Under the pieces are notes generated by a model. It had not been told where the DNA came from. It saw nothing but the letters and a program-made list of their open reading frames with translations, and did no database searches. Below, in pieces: positions 42,890-52,806 of a DNA stretch of 64,000 bases. The stretch's first letter is position 1. Each line of letters begins with the position of its first letter. Made by a program: the position numbers and the translations under genes. This DNA comes from JADCRZ01 sp965200945 (lineage in GTDB: Bacteria; Bacteroidota; Bacteroidia; Chitinophagales; Chitinophagaceae). The stretch lies in assembly GCA_965200945.1 (NCBI GenBank), contig OZ241749.1, positions 1,736,001 to 1,800,000 on the forward strand, given 5' to 3'.

Positions 42890-44008
42890 CTATTTCGTTT
42901 CTTCAACGATCTCTTCCGACACCGACGTTTTCTTTTTGCGCCGGTTCCAGATCTGTCCTTTGTGACGGGTAGGGATCTCGTCGCCCAGCAGTTTGCCCCA
43001 GGGCCGGAGCTCGTTGACGCGGTCGAACACGATCTTCAGTATGGCGATAAAGGGGATGGAGAGAAACATGCCTCCCACGCCCCACAAGGCACCGCCCAGC
43101 AATACGATGACAATCGAGAAAAGGGCATTGATCTGCACTTTCGATGACACGATGCGGGGCACCAGGATGTTGTTGTCGATGAACTGTATCAGGGAATACG
43201 CCCCGATGATGCCCAGCTGAACCGTGTAACCGCCCTGCGTAGCAGTTGCGATCAGGATGGGCAGCGCAATGGCGATGATGCCGCCGATATACGGCAGCAT
43301 GTTCAGGATGGCGCCGATCACCCCGAGAAGCACCGCATATTGTACTCCCAGGAGCAGCAGGGCAACGGAGTTCATGACCGCCACTACCACCGCTTCCAGC
43401 AGGAGGCCGACCATATAGCTCTGGATCGCAGACTTCATCTGGTCGAGGATCTCACCTACTTTTTTTGAATTCTCTTCCGCAAAGGCTTCGTATAAAAAGT
43501 TTATGATAAGCGTTTTGTAATAAAGGATCAGGAAAACGTAGACAGGTATCAGGAACATGAGGCCTACCGTGCCCAGAGCGGTGCCGAGCGTTTGGGTGAG
43601 CAGCGACTGTCCTTTTGCGAGGCCTTCATGCAGCAACTGGTTCTGTTTCATGGTAGTGATGCCGAAATGCGACTGCAGATAGCCTTTCGTGTCCGTGATC
43701 ATCTGGTCGAGCCGGTGTTTGAATTCGGGAACCGAATCGCCGAACTTCACCATCTGCATCGACAAGAAATAAAGCACGCCTGTAACCACAATAAAAGCCA
43801 CCAGCAGCGTGATGGTGATAGAAATCACCTTGGGCACTTTCTTTTTCAGCAGCCAGTTGTGCATCGGGTTGAGCAGAATGGCGATGATAAAGGAAAAGGC
43901 CAGCGGCGCCAGGATCGATTCGAGCATGAACAGGGCATAGGTCGCCAGGATCAGTCCGAACAGGATCACGGTCGCCTTCAAATAGAACGGGTATTGCTTT
44001 GTTTGCAT
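42890..44008 (-). CDS. AI-2E/PerM-family membrane transporter
   Basis: A 372-residue inner membrane protein of the AI-2E transporter (PerM, TqsA) family. It has about eight helices: two near the N terminus, a long hydrophilic segment (about residues 65-140) and a C-terminal helical block with GAILNMLPYIGGIIAIALP and LSIPFIAILKIVFDRV, which are the common signatures. Some members export autoinducer-2, others are sodium-dependent exchangers; this cannot be decided here. The C-terminal tail is basic then acidic. Confidence 0.92.
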   Translation of the reverse strand: MQTKQYPFYLKATVILFGLILATYALFMLESILAPLAFSFIIAILLNPMHNWLLKKKVPKVISITITLLVAFIVVTGVLYFLSMQMVKFGDSVPEFKHRLDQMITDTKGYLQSHFGITTMKQNQLLHEGLAKGQSLLTQTLGTALGTVGLMFLIPVYVFLILYYKTLIINFLYEAFAEENSKKVGEILDQMKSAIQSYMVGLLLEAVVVAVMNSVALLLLGVQYAVLLGVIGAILNMLPYIGGIIAIALPILIATATQGGYTVQLGIIGAYSLIQFIDNNILVPRIVSSKVQINALFSIVIVLLGGALWGVGGMFLSIPFIAILKIVFDRVNELRPWGKLLGDEIPTRHKGQIWNRRKKKTSVSEEIVEETK

Positions 44009-44016
44009 GGTAGGGT

Positions 44017-44934
44017 TTATAGGTTTTGGCTCTCCTGAACGCTTCCGGGCTCTATGAAAACCTGCCGGAAAAAAGGAAATTCTTTCCGGATCGCGTCTTT
44101 CACCCGCCGGATGCTTTCGCGTATGGCAGCGGTGTTGATGTCATCTTCAAACTCGAGTTCCAGCAGCAGCACGATCTCCTCCGGCCCCATCACCATGCTC
44201 AAGTGGCGGACTACTTTACGCACCGCATCATCGCCTTCCGTGATGCGGACAACCTGTTGCAGGGTGCTATGCCCGGCACTTTCCCCCATGAGCAGGCTCC
44301 GGCTTTCACGGGCAAGAATAACCGAAATGGAAGTGAGGATGACACCGATGATGATGGAAGCGGCACCGTCGAAATACGGGTTCTGGTAGCGGTGCCCCAG
44401 GTACACCCCCAGGAAGGCAACAAGGAGCCCGAGCAGGTCTGCCGCGTCTTCGAACAGTACCACGAACGTGGTAGGGTCTTTGCTTTTTCTGACCGATGCC
44501 CAGAAGGGATTGGTGCCGCGCTGCACCTTGAATTCGCGCCAGGCGGTGATAAAAGAGATGCCGTCGAACAGGAACGCGATTCCGAGCACCACGTAGTTCC
44601 ACAGCGGGTTTCTGATGACCTCGGGATGCTGCAGGTGCACGATGCCTTCATAGAACGAAATGCCGCCGCCTACCCCGAAGATCATAAGGGAAACGATGAA
44701 CGACCAGAAATAAAGCTCTTTTCCATATCCGAAAGGTCGCACCTCATCAGGCGGCTGTTTGCTCTGGCGGATGCCGAGCAGCAGCAGGAGCTCGTTGCTG
44801 GTATCGACCAGCGAATGCACTCCTTCCGAGATCATGGCCGAACTGCCCGTAACGGAAGCAGCAACAAATTTGGTGACCGCAATACCCAGGTTTGCGGCCA
44901 GGGCGCTGTATATGGGAAGTTTGGAAGAAGCCAT
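44017..44934 (-). CDS. Cation diffusion facilitator (CDF) family exporter
   Basis: A 305-residue CDF protein. The first helices hold ALAANLGIAVTKFVAAS and ISEGVHSLVDTSNELLLLLG, with the metal-binding HSLVD-like site, and the PFGYGKELYFWSFI segment. The membrane part is followed by the cytoplasmic regulatory domain, where VVRHLSMVMGPEEIVLLLELEF sits on a short metal-sensing domain. Family members export Zn, Fe, Mn or Co by exchange with protons. The start at 44934 (MASSKLPIYSA) is chosen; an earlier start is open but has no family match. It ends eight bases before the AI-2E gene. Confidence 0.93.
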   Translation of the reverse strand: MASSKLPIYSALAANLGIAVTKFVAASVTGSSAMISEGVHSLVDTSNELLLLLGIRQSKQPPDEVRPFGYGKELYFWSFIVSLMIFGVGGGISFYEGIVHLQHPEVIRNPLWNYVVLGIAFLFDGISFITAWREFKVQRGTNPFWASVRKSKDPTTFVVLFEDAADLLGLLVAFLGVYLGHRYQNPYFDGAASIIIGVILTSISVILARESRSLLMGESAGHSTLQQVVRITEGDDAVRKVVRHLSMVMGPEEIVLLLELEFEDDINTAAIRESIRRVKDAIRKEFPFFRQVFIEPGSVQESQNL

Positions 44935-45135
44935 TTCAAACGGGAATTGCCTGACAAGATAATACATAAGAACCTGCCGGAAAGGAAAAAAAGTTGCCAC
45001 CCGTTTGTTAACGCGGCAGGCAGGGTTAAACCCGGGGGCAGGTGCCGGGTCAACAAAAGATACGAACAAGATTCAGGCATGCACCGTCTTCCTGCCTGTA
45101 AAGCATTTTAGCGTAGAAAGGCATCAATCATCGAT

Positions 45136-47133
45136 ATGAAAAAAATTCTGCTGATCACCGGCCTGGTAGCCCTCACCTCCCTCCTGCTGCTTTCTTTCTC
45201 CTCTGACCGCGAAGAAGGCCCGGCTCCCGATAAGAACCATTACAGCTTTCCTTACAAACAGGCCGGCCTTACAAAAGAACAGGCCGCCGCTCACCTGCTC
45301 AGCCGCTTCAGCTTCGGCGCACGTCCGGGAGACATCGAACAGGTGGTGCATACAGGCTTGGAAAAATGGTTCCAGCAGCAGCTGGATGGCAACCTGCCCG
45401 ATGATAGCCTGCAGCAGCAACTCGCCCCTTTTGAAACCCTCAGCATGACCAACGGGCAGATCGTGCACCTCTTTCCGAAGCCCGGCCAGGTAGTGCGCAT
45501 GGCGGTAAAAGACGGTCTCATCAGCAAAGATTCGGTGCAGTCTGCAGGCAAAAAAGAGGTCCGCGAGCAACTCGCTTCCTACATGCAGCAGAACGGGTAC
45601 AAACCCGAAGCCGAACTGTTCCGGCAGCTGATCAATCAGAAGATCCTGCGGGCGGCTTATTCCAGCAACCAGCTGCGCGAACTTCTTACCGATTTCTGGT
45701 TCAACCATTTCAATGTGTCGCTTACCAAAAACGATTGCGCCCAGTACGTACTGTCGTACGAGCGGGATGCGATCCGACCGAACGTGCTAGGCCCGTTCGA
45801 AACCCTGCTGCTGGCCACGGCCAAATCGCCGGCCATGCTTACCTACCTCGATAATTTTTCCAGTTCAGCTTCCAACACCAATCCTTCCCCTGCGCAACGG
45901 AGGGTACGGCAACAGGTCATAGACCAGATGGCCGCACAGGGCAACGACAGCACTGCCCGGCGGAGTCAGCTTGCTCAACGCCTGCAACAGGCCAAACGCA
46001 CGCAGGGGCTCAACGAAAACTACGCCCGGGAAGTGATGGAACTGCATACGCTCGGCGTCGATGGCGGCTACACCCAAACGGATGTAACGCAGGCAGCCAG
46101 GGTGCTCACCGGCTGGACGCTGTACCCGATGGATGACTACGGCGCGGGGCAAGCACTTCGTAAAGTGATCGACCGTGCAGGGGAAGACCGGCTGGAACGG
46201 CAGGGGTTTGTACACGAGGGAGATTTCCTGTTTGCCGCCAACCGCCACGACAAAGGCGAAAAGAAAGTGCTCGGCGCGGATTTTCCGGTCAACGGCGGAT
46301 ACGGGGAAGGCGTTCAATTGCTGCATCTGCTTGCCCATCACCCATCCACTGCCCGCTTCATCTGCAACAAACTGGCCGTACGTTTTGTGAGCGACAACCC
46401 ACCACCGTCACTCGTCGCCAAAATGGTCAAAACATTTTCTGACAAGGACGGAGACATCAGCCAGGTGATGATCACCATGGCTGCGGCTCCGGAATTCTGG
46501 AGTGCGGCTTCCCTGCGGGAAAAGACCAAATCGCCCTTCGAACTGGCGGTAAGTTCGGTGCGGGCGCTCGATGCCAGGATCACGATGCCTTACATGCTGT
46601 ACAACTGGATCACCAAAATGGGACAACGGATCTACTACTACCAGGCACCCACCGGTTTTCCCGACAAAGGGCAATACTGGATCAATACCGGCTCCCTGCT
46701 CAGCCGCATGAACTTCGGACTTGCCTTGGCCTCCCAGCGAATCCCCGGCATCAGTTTCAGCCTGCTGGCGCTGAACCACAACCACGAACCGGAGAGTGCA
46801 GAAAACGCGCTGGTCACCTACAGCACCCTCCTGATGCCCGGCCGCGACCTAAATCAGACCATCAAACGGCTGACCCCCCTGCTGAACGATCCTGAACTCA
46901 ATAAAAAAGTAGACGCAGCAGCGGAGAAAACGATCGTCGCGCCCCCGGTTTCCGACCAGAAAGAGAACGGGAACAGAATGACGGATGACATCACCGGACA
47001 GCCTCCGATGGTTGAAAGGCCGAACCGGAAAAATCCAGTGCCCCGCCGGATGCAGCAGGCTTCCGGTACAAATTCTATGCTCGGACAGGTGGTGGGCATC
47101 ATCATCGGATCGCCGGAATTTCAACGCAAATAG
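45136..47133 (+). CDS. DUF1800 domain protein
   Basis: A 665-residue exported protein. The signal peptide is at the N terminus (MKKILLITGLVALTSLLLLSF). From about residue 50 a helical DUF1800 domain begins: LLSRFSFGARPGDIEQV, later LLTDFWFNHFNVSL and NENYAREVMELHTLGVDGGY, which are signatures of the family. The last 80 residues vary between homologues. DUF1800 genes are most often followed by DUF1501 genes, as here. The pair is found in Bacteroidota, Planctomycetota and Proteobacteria; the function is unknown, although a role in the outer envelope or in secretion has been suggested. Confidence 0.9.
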   Translation: MKKILLITGLVALTSLLLLSFSSDREEGPAPDKNHYSFPYKQAGLTKEQAAAHLLSRFSFGARPGDIEQVVHTGLEKWFQQQLDGNLPDDSLQQQLAPFETLSMTNGQIVHLFPKPGQVVRMAVKDGLISKDSVQSAGKKEVREQLASYMQQNGYKPEAELFRQLINQKILRAAYSSNQLRELLTDFWFNHFNVSLTKNDCAQYVLSYERDAIRPNVLGPFETLLLATAKSPAMLTYLDNFSSSASNTNPSPAQRRVRQQVIDQMAAQGNDSTARRSQLAQRLQQAKRTQGLNENYAREVMELHTLGVDGGYTQTDVTQAARVLTGWTLYPMDDYGAGQALRKVIDRAGEDRLERQGFVHEGDFLFAANRHDKGEKKVLGADFPVNGGYGEGVQLLHLLAHHPSTARFICNKLAVRFVSDNPPPSLVAKMVKTFSDKDGDISQVMITMAAAPEFWSAASLREKTKSPFELAVSSVRALDARITMPYMLYNWITKMGQRIYYYQAPTGFPDKGQYWINTGSLLSRMNFGLALASQRIPGISFSLLALNHNHEPESAENALVTYSTLLMPGRDLNQTIKRLTPLLNDPELNKKVDAAAEKTIVAPPVSDQKENGNRMTDDITGQPPMVERPNRKNPVPRRMQQASGTNSMLGQVVGIIIGSPEFQRK

Positions 47134-47207
47134 CGGCCGCGCTCATGTCTTGAACGCCCGTGCGGCCATTGCTAAAGTCAAATTTTCAGGAACATAATAA
47201 ATCAGGT

Positions 47208-48476
47208 ATGAGAACAAGAAGAGGATTTTTAAAATCGGGGGCGTTGGCCCTCTTTGCAACCGGCCTCGGCGGCGTACCCACCTTTATAGCGCGGGCGGCT
47301 GAAAGCGGCAAGATGCTGCGGCCTTACAAAAAGAACAAGGTGATGGTCTGCATCTTCCAGCGGGGCGCTATGGACGGACTGATGGCGGTTACACCATTTA
47401 CCGATGACTATCTTAAAACGGCGCGGCCTACCATGTTCCTGACGCCGGCCGGCAGCTCCGCCAAACCTTCGATCGACCTCGACGGCCGTTTCGGACTGCA
47501 TCCATCCATGCAAGCGTTCGAGCCCTTGTTCCGCGATAAACGGCTGGCCATTGTGCACGGAGTAGGTTCGCCCAACAATACCCGCTCGCATTTCGATGCG
47601 CAGGATTATATGGAGGCTGGTACGCCCTTCAACAAAGGCACCAGCAGCGGCTGGCTGAACCGGGCAGCAGGCTTGCTGGGTCATGAAGCGGTCACACCGT
47701 TCCAGGCGGTGAGCATCACCTCTTCCCTGCCCCGCTCATTCTATGGCGACAATCCAACGCTCGCCATCAGCAGCCTGCAGGATTTTTCCATCCAGATACG
47801 CGGCAATCCCTTGTCGGCAAACCTCGCCGCCAAAAGCTTTGAAGAGCTATACGATCAGACCTCTTCTGCGCTGCTCAATAAAACCGGGAAAGAAAGCTTT
47901 GATGCGGTGAAGATGCTGCAGAAGACAGATACACGGAACTACCAGCCGGCTAACCGGGCAGACTACCCGAAGACGGCGCTGGGAAATTCGCTTAAACAGG
48001 TGGCGCAGCTCATCAAAATGGACATCGGTCTGGAGATCGCGTTCACGGAATGCGGCGGGTGGGACACCCATTTCAACCAGGGCGCGGAGAACGGCACCTT
48101 TGCCCGCAACGTGGAAGACCTCAGCAACAGCATCACCGCCTTCTGGACCGACATCGAATCGTACCAGGATGATGTGGACGTGATGACGATGACGGAGTTC
48201 GGCCGTACCGTACGCCAGAACGGCACCAACGGCACAGACCATGGCCGCGGCTCCTGCATGTTTATCCTGGGCAACGACGTAAACGGCGGCATCGTACACG
48301 GCAAAGTGCCCATCCTCGCCCCCGAAAACCTGGAAGACGCCCGCGACCTCCCCGTCAGTACCGATTTCCGTACTATCTTCAGCGAAGTGGCCGACCGCCA
48401 CCTGAACATCCACAACGACACGATCCTCTTTCCGGAGTGGAAGGGGGAAAGGATCGGGGTGATGAAAAACATATAG
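47208..48476 (+). CDS. DUF1501 domain protein with Tat-type signal
   Basis: A 422-residue protein. The start at 47208 opens with MRTRRGFLKSGALALFATG, a twin-arginine signal with RRGFLK, which says the protein is probably folded before export. The body has the DUF1501 features (CIFQRGAMDGLMAVTPF, LHPSMQAFEPLF, and MTEFGRTVRQNGTNGTDHGRG). The latter resembles a sulfatase/alkaline-phosphatase-like metal site, but the family is uncharacterised. It is co-transcribed with DUF1800, 74 bases apart. A start 48 bases upstream is open but would lose the Tat motif position. Confidence 0.9.
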   Translation: MRTRRGFLKSGALALFATGLGGVPTFIARAAESGKMLRPYKKNKVMVCIFQRGAMDGLMAVTPFTDDYLKTARPTMFLTPAGSSAKPSIDLDGRFGLHPSMQAFEPLFRDKRLAIVHGVGSPNNTRSHFDAQDYMEAGTPFNKGTSSGWLNRAAGLLGHEAVTPFQAVSITSSLPRSFYGDNPTLAISSLQDFSIQIRGNPLSANLAAKSFEELYDQTSSALLNKTGKESFDAVKMLQKTDTRNYQPANRADYPKTALGNSLKQVAQLIKMDIGLEIAFTECGGWDTHFNQGAENGTFARNVEDLSNSITAFWTDIESYQDDVDVMTMTEFGRTVRQNGTNGTDHGRGSCMFILGNDVNGGIVHGKVPILAPENLEDARDLPVSTDFRTIFSEVADRHLNIHNDTILFPEWKGERIGVMKNI

Positions 48477-48481
48477 GAACA

Positions 48482-48847
48482 ATGAAAGCCATCTTGTTAA
48501 CAATCCTGGTGTCTGCTATCACTCTTCCATGGCAGTTCAGCGATAAGCGGAAAGTGCTTGTTTTCGCCACAGACTTGCACGATCCTGTTTTGCTGCAGCA
48601 GCAGAAGATACTGGCAACCGACCCCAAAGGACTGCTGGAAAGGGACATACAGGTGGAGACTTACATCCTGGGCAGTAGTACCCGGCCTGCATTCGACAAA
48701 TACAAGGTTATGGACAGGCCGTTTACCTTTCTCCTGATCGGTAAAGACGGGGGCGAGAAGCTACGCTCCACGACCGCCGTAACGACCCAGAAACTGTTCC
48801 GCCTTATTGACCAGATGCCCATGCGAAAAAGGGAAATGGGTCAGTAG
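48482..48847 (+). CDS. DUF4174-like small exported protein
   Basis: A 121-residue protein with an N-terminal hydrophobic segment (MKAILLTILVSAITLPW). The body has FSDKRKVLVFATDLHDPVL, then QVETYILGSSTRPAFDKY and RPFTFLLIGKDGGEKLRS, resembling DUF4174, a thioredoxin-like fold without active Cys. Start at 48482, six bases after the DUF1501 stop; a start at 48437 is open but it would overlap that gene. It is probably in the same unit. Function unknown. Confidence 0.75.
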   Translation: MKAILLTILVSAITLPWQFSDKRKVLVFATDLHDPVLLQQQKILATDPKGLLERDIQVETYILGSSTRPAFDKYKVMDRPFTFLLIGKDGGEKLRSTTAVTTQKLFRLIDQMPMRKREMGQ

Positions 48848-48853
48848 GAAAAA

Positions 48854-51103
48854 TTATCTTCCCGCCATCCGACCGGAGGCAGCTACGCCTGTTTTCAGCA
48901 GCAACACACCGTGCGGCGGTATAGTGGAAGAGAAGGCATTGCTGAACTGGCCGAGGTCTTTCTGGCGCCATACGTCGCGGAGGTGCTGTTGGCCACTCAG
49001 CTGTAGATCGTTGAAATTTATGACGGGTTTCTGGGTGCTGCTGCTCAGGTTGAAGATGCCGAAGGCTTTGCTGCCATCCTGCAGGTCTTTCACCCATACC
49101 TGGATGCTGTCTTTGTCGACCACCTTCATGGCCTGTTTGCCCAGCGCATCCTGGTCGATGGCCAGCACTTCGTCGTTGGTAAGCAGGTTCATGGTAAAAT
49201 CGTCGAGCTGGCCCATGTCGCAGCCGATGAGCAGCGGCGAGGCCAGCAGGCTCCAGAGACTGATATGCGTATATTGTTCGTCTGCGGTTAACCGTGAGTT
49301 GTGCAGGCGGGGGCCCCAGCCCACTTTGCCTACCACCAGCATGTCCGGATCATTGTAGTTGCCTGGCTGGGCATATGGCGAACCTTTGTCCTGCGTGAAG
49401 CCGATCCTCGACAGGCTCACCCAGGTGTCGGTGATGTCGCCGGTGGTGCGCCAGCTGTTGCCGCCCACATCTCCGCCCCATTTCCATACTTCCCCCCATC
49501 CATACTGGCACAGGCTGTACATGATATCGCGGTTCACCTGGTTGAGCGCGGTGCGCATCAGTGTGTACGGCTTTTTCAACTCGGTCAGCTCCGTATTGTT
49601 GGCTGCCACCTGCGAATAGGAGCACCAGTCGTACTTGAGATAATCGATCCCCCAGTCGCCCCAGGTTTTTGCATCCTGCTCTTCATGCTGGTAGGTGCCC
49701 AGGTAGCCGCCACAGGTGCGTGGACCAGGCGACGAATAGATGCCCAGTTTCAGTCCGAGGCTGTGAACATAATCGCTGAGCTTTCTCATGTCGGGAAATT
49801 TCTCGTTCGGCACGATCTCGCCACTGGCTGCCCGCTGCGCGGCTTCCCAGCCATCATCGATGTTGATGTAGGTCCAGCCATGATCGCTGAGGTGATCGGC
49901 CATCGCTTTGGCGGAGATGCGGACCTTTTCGTCGCTCACGCTGAGCCCCCAGGCATTCCAGCTGTTCCAGCCCAGTGCGGGCGTGAGGCCGATGCGGTCT
50001 CCGATCACGATGGTGAAGTCTTTTGTATCTGTGCCCACTTTATTCTTCACCGTCAGCTTTACCTTGTACGAACCGTTTGTACTGGCCGTACCGGTGATGA
50101 TGCCGGAATTCGCATCCAGCTGCAAACCTGCTGGCAGGCTTGCAACGCCGTACTGCAGCGGTTTCTGGCCTGTTGCCGGAATTTTGTACTGGAACGGTCT
50201 GCCCGTCCTGGCACCAAAAACAGCCGGCCCGGTGATCCTGGGTTTCGCGGCTACTGCCGGCGTCAGCAGGTACGGTGTTGTTTCTGTTTTCACCAGCTGC
50301 TTGCCGGTTTTTGCTTCCGTGTAGGTGTACCGGACATCGTACGATCTGTTTTCCGGTATTTTGTTCTGAAGGGTAAACTGATAAGGGGTCGATTTGGAAA
50401 ATCCTGCATCAAGCGTGCGGTCATAAACCGACTTGCCGGTGGATGGATCGGTGACGGAAATATGCAGTTTTCCACTGTAGCTGTAATCACCATACGAAGA
50501 TTGCAGCTGGATCTTTTTGGCGAGTTCATCCGCTTTGGCAAAGCGGTAGCTGCTGTCGGTCATCAGGGTTGCAAAGTCGGTCACATCCACCATGCTGATG
50601 CCATAGGTTCCTTCCATCAGTCCACCGTTGCCGGTCCCGTTCCACACCCTCACTGCAAGCACATTGTCCTTGTTCCACTGGATGGCCGGGTTATTGGCCG
50701 CGATCAGGTACGAGCGCATCCCTCTCCTGCCGGCTTTGATCGGGGCGTTGTTGCGGTTGTTTCGGCCGATCAGTTGCCCGTTGAGGTATATTTCATTGCC
50801 GGTGCTGACCTGGCCGAGATCGATGCGCAGGCTGTCTTTAAGATAGGATTTGGTTTTAATGGAAGAAGGTATGTTCACATGGAGTCGGTACCAGCCGAAG
50901 CCGTCGTAATTGGCGTAGCCCTGTGTTTCCCAGGCTTTGCCGGCTTCGATCGGTTTCCATTCGCTCTCGTCGAGCGCGGTTGCGGCCCAGGCGGTGGAAT
51001 CGTCGCCTGTCCTGAATTTCCAGCCGTTGGAAATTGAGATATCCTGGGAGAACCCATTATGTACGAGAAGAAGGAAGAACGAAAAAATAAATAGTTTTTT
51101 CAT
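48854..51103 (-). CDS. GH27 alpha-galactosidase-type enzyme with N-terminal accessory domains
   Basis: A 749-residue exported enzyme. After the signal peptide (residues 1-20) come a galactose-binding-like beta domain (about 20-190, WKFRTGDDSTAWAATALDES ... FGWYRLHVNIP), a putative Ig domain (about 280-370, LPAGLQLDANSGIITGTAS) and the GH27 barrel from about 375 (LGWNSWNAWG). Catalytic residues are expected at D492 (nucleophile, LKYDWC) and D556 (acid/base, RTTGDITDTW). GH27 enzymes remove terminal alpha-galactose (or, in some members, beta-L-arabinopyranose). It is beside a SusCD pair in the same direction, so it very likely works on the polymer taken up by that pair. Confidence 0.95.
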   Translation of the reverse strand: MKKLFIFSFFLLLVHNGFSQDISISNGWKFRTGDDSTAWAATALDESEWKPIEAGKAWETQGYANYDGFGWYRLHVNIPSSIKTKSYLKDSLRIDLGQVSTGNEIYLNGQLIGRNNRNNAPIKAGRRGMRSYLIAANNPAIQWNKDNVLAVRVWNGTGNGGLMEGTYGISMVDVTDFATLMTDSSYRFAKADELAKKIQLQSSYGDYSYSGKLHISVTDPSTGKSVYDRTLDAGFSKSTPYQFTLQNKIPENRSYDVRYTYTEAKTGKQLVKTETTPYLLTPAVAAKPRITGPAVFGARTGRPFQYKIPATGQKPLQYGVASLPAGLQLDANSGIITGTASTNGSYKVKLTVKNKVGTDTKDFTIVIGDRIGLTPALGWNSWNAWGLSVSDEKVRISAKAMADHLSDHGWTYINIDDGWEAAQRAASGEIVPNEKFPDMRKLSDYVHSLGLKLGIYSSPGPRTCGGYLGTYQHEEQDAKTWGDWGIDYLKYDWCSYSQVAANNTELTELKKPYTLMRTALNQVNRDIMYSLCQYGWGEVWKWGGDVGGNSWRTTGDITDTWVSLSRIGFTQDKGSPYAQPGNYNDPDMLVVGKVGWGPRLHNSRLTADEQYTHISLWSLLASPLLIGCDMGQLDDFTMNLLTNDEVLAIDQDALGKQAMKVVDKDSIQVWVKDLQDGSKAFGIFNLSSSTQKPVINFNDLQLSGQQHLRDVWRQKDLGQFSNAFSSTIPPHGVLLLKTGVAASGRMAGR

Positions 51104-51128
51104 GGCAATGGTTGAATGGAGTGATGAG

Positions 51129-51156
51129 CCAATGTAAGGTAGCACAGCAGGAACAA
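51129..51156 (-). promoter_or_regulatory. Possible promoter of the GH27 gene, low confidence
   Basis: Read on the minus strand, TTG (51156-51154) and TACATTGG (51136-51129) are 17 bases apart, near the Bacteroidota pattern with one change. It partly overlaps the hairpin that ends the SusCD unit, so an overlap of promoter and terminator would be needed. Confidence 0.25.
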
Positions 51157-51184
51157 AAAACCTCCTGTTTTGAAGCAGGAGGTT
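51154..51184 (-). terminator. Terminator of the minus-strand SusCD unit
   Basis: On the minus strand, AACCTCCTG and CAGGAGGTT form a perfect nine-base stem (51184-51176 and 51167-51159), followed by a run of T (51160-51155 as A on the plus strand). It lies 33 bases after the SusD stop and separates the SusCD unit from the GH27 gene. Confidence 0.85.
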
Positions 51185-51216
51185 TTGACTGTAATACTTT
51201 ATCAGATCATATAAGA

Positions 51217-52788
51217 TCAGTAACCCGGATTCTGTTTGAGGTTTCCGTTCTTGGTGAGTTCAGATTCCGGTATCGGGAAGATAGTTTTATTAGCAGCGGA
51301 ACTGACGTGGTTAAACCATTGCTTGGTTGTATAAACTCCAAACCTGATCAGGTCCTGGCGCCGGTGTCCTTCAGCAGCGAATTCCCAGCCCAGTTCATCC
51401 AGGAAGCGGCCGTACTGTATGTCGGCCCCGCCTGATGGATTAGCTACCTGCCCGTTTGCCCACAAGCCGTATTTGTACACGCTGCCTTTTGCGAGATCGG
51501 CAGCGGTTACGAGTGCCTTGGCAGGTGCAGTGGTGGCAAAAGCTCGCTGGCGAACCTGCGAAACGATGGTGGCAGCACCCGCTGCGTCGCCTGTGCGAAG
51601 GAGTGATTCTGCTTTCATCATGAGTACATCAGGGTAACGAACAATGGGATAATCATTGCTGAGTGCGCCTCTTGCACCCATTTTGATTTCATATTTGCCA
51701 ATCCGGTAACCCTGGTTACTACCAGCGAGTGCGATGCCATCCACCTGTTCGGTAAAATTGATGGCTACTGTGGTTGTTCCGGCAATATACTGAGGGCCCA
51801 TGATCCAGGAGTCTTTGAGGCGGGTATCATCCGGATCATACGTATCTATGAATTGGGGAACGGCACAGTTTCCGCCCCAGGGCTGCGCCGACATGCTATA
51901 CACTTTCTGCATAACAGGATCCAGGGTTTTCATGTGCAGGTTATTTTGCGTAGCCTGTATCTCATCGTAGGGAATGGCGAATACAAGTTCCTTCGATCCC
52001 TGGTTATCCGTTTTAAAGGGTGCTCTGTAAGCAGTTTCGATCGTATACAGGTTGGAAGCAATAATGTCATTGCACTCCTGAATACATTTCGCCCATTGAG
52101 GGGTACCTGTATACACACCGGCATTCAGGTACACTTTCGCCAGAACGGCTTTCGCCGCCCATTTGTTGAAACGGCCATACACCGCTGCTGTATTAAGCAA
52201 TGGGATGCAGTCATTGAGTTCCTTTACAACAAAATCATACACTTGCTGACGGGTGCTTTGCTTGGGCAGCGAAGCATCTTTAAAATCCGTTACAATGGGA
52301 ACGTTTCCGTGGTTGTCAAGGAGGTTATAATAATAAAAAGCCCTTGCAGCCTTAAGTTCGGCTACGATCGCATCTTTGTTATTGGTGATGGGTACAGCAC
52401 CGGACTCGATCTGGTAGAGTACACGGTTGGCGGTGTTGATGCCCTGGTAACAATAGCTCCACAGCTGGTTGGGCTCACCCTGCGTCTGGTTCCATTCATG
52501 CCTGTGCATGCGCTGGTACACCCCGCCATCATACCATCCGTTGGGACGGGCGGGCGTAACGATGGCATCGCCGGGTTCTTCCTGAAGGTCAAAATTTCCA
52601 TACCAGGATGCTTCCATAGGGCGAAGTATCGTATATACGGGTGCGATGATGGAAGGAACATCGGCGTCCGTGGGATGGAATTGCTCCTGCAGAACCTGGT
52701 CATACACTTTTTCATCCAATTTTGTGCATCCGCTGATCATGACTGCAAACGCCAGGCTTGCCGACACTGAGTATATTGCTTTTTTCAT
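51217..52788 (-). CDS. SusD/RagB-family lipoprotein of the GH27/GH127 locus
   Basis: A 523-residue lipoprotein with lipobox ISGC (Cys21) followed by TKLDEKVYDQ. It has the SusD TPR-like helices (ARAFYYYNLLDNHGNVPIVTD is the usual sequence near residue 150, here quoted partly as FYYYNLLDNHGNVPIV) and a C-terminal FLDELGWEFAAEGHRRQDLIRFG motif, family hallmark, then FPIPESELTKNGNLKQNPGY, the typical end. It is 18 bases downstream of its SusC partner and is the lid of that importer. Confidence 0.95.
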   Translation of the reverse strand: MKKAIYSVSASLAFAVMISGCTKLDEKVYDQVLQEQFHPTDADVPSIIAPVYTILRPMEASWYGNFDLQEEPGDAIVTPARPNGWYDGGVYQRMHRHEWNQTQGEPNQLWSYCYQGINTANRVLYQIESGAVPITNNKDAIVAELKAARAFYYYNLLDNHGNVPIVTDFKDASLPKQSTRQQVYDFVVKELNDCIPLLNTAAVYGRFNKWAAKAVLAKVYLNAGVYTGTPQWAKCIQECNDIIASNLYTIETAYRAPFKTDNQGSKELVFAIPYDEIQATQNNLHMKTLDPVMQKVYSMSAQPWGGNCAVPQFIDTYDPDDTRLKDSWIMGPQYIAGTTTVAINFTEQVDGIALAGSNQGYRIGKYEIKMGARGALSNDYPIVRYPDVLMMKAESLLRTGDAAGAATIVSQVRQRAFATTAPAKALVTAADLAKGSVYKYGLWANGQVANPSGGADIQYGRFLDELGWEFAAEGHRRQDLIRFGVYTTKQWFNHVSSAANKTIFPIPESELTKNGNLKQNPGY

Positions 52789-52806
52789 ATAATAAACATT
52801 GAAACG

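Noticed and set aside
44026..45111. A 361-codon plus-strand frame opposite the CDF gene
   Set aside because: A shadow frame; CDF motifs on the minus strand are clear.
49301..51037. A 578-codon open frame on the plus strand opposite the GH27 gene
   Set aside because: The minus strand codes a full GH27 enzyme with catalytic residues; the plus-strand product has no motif and no upstream signal.
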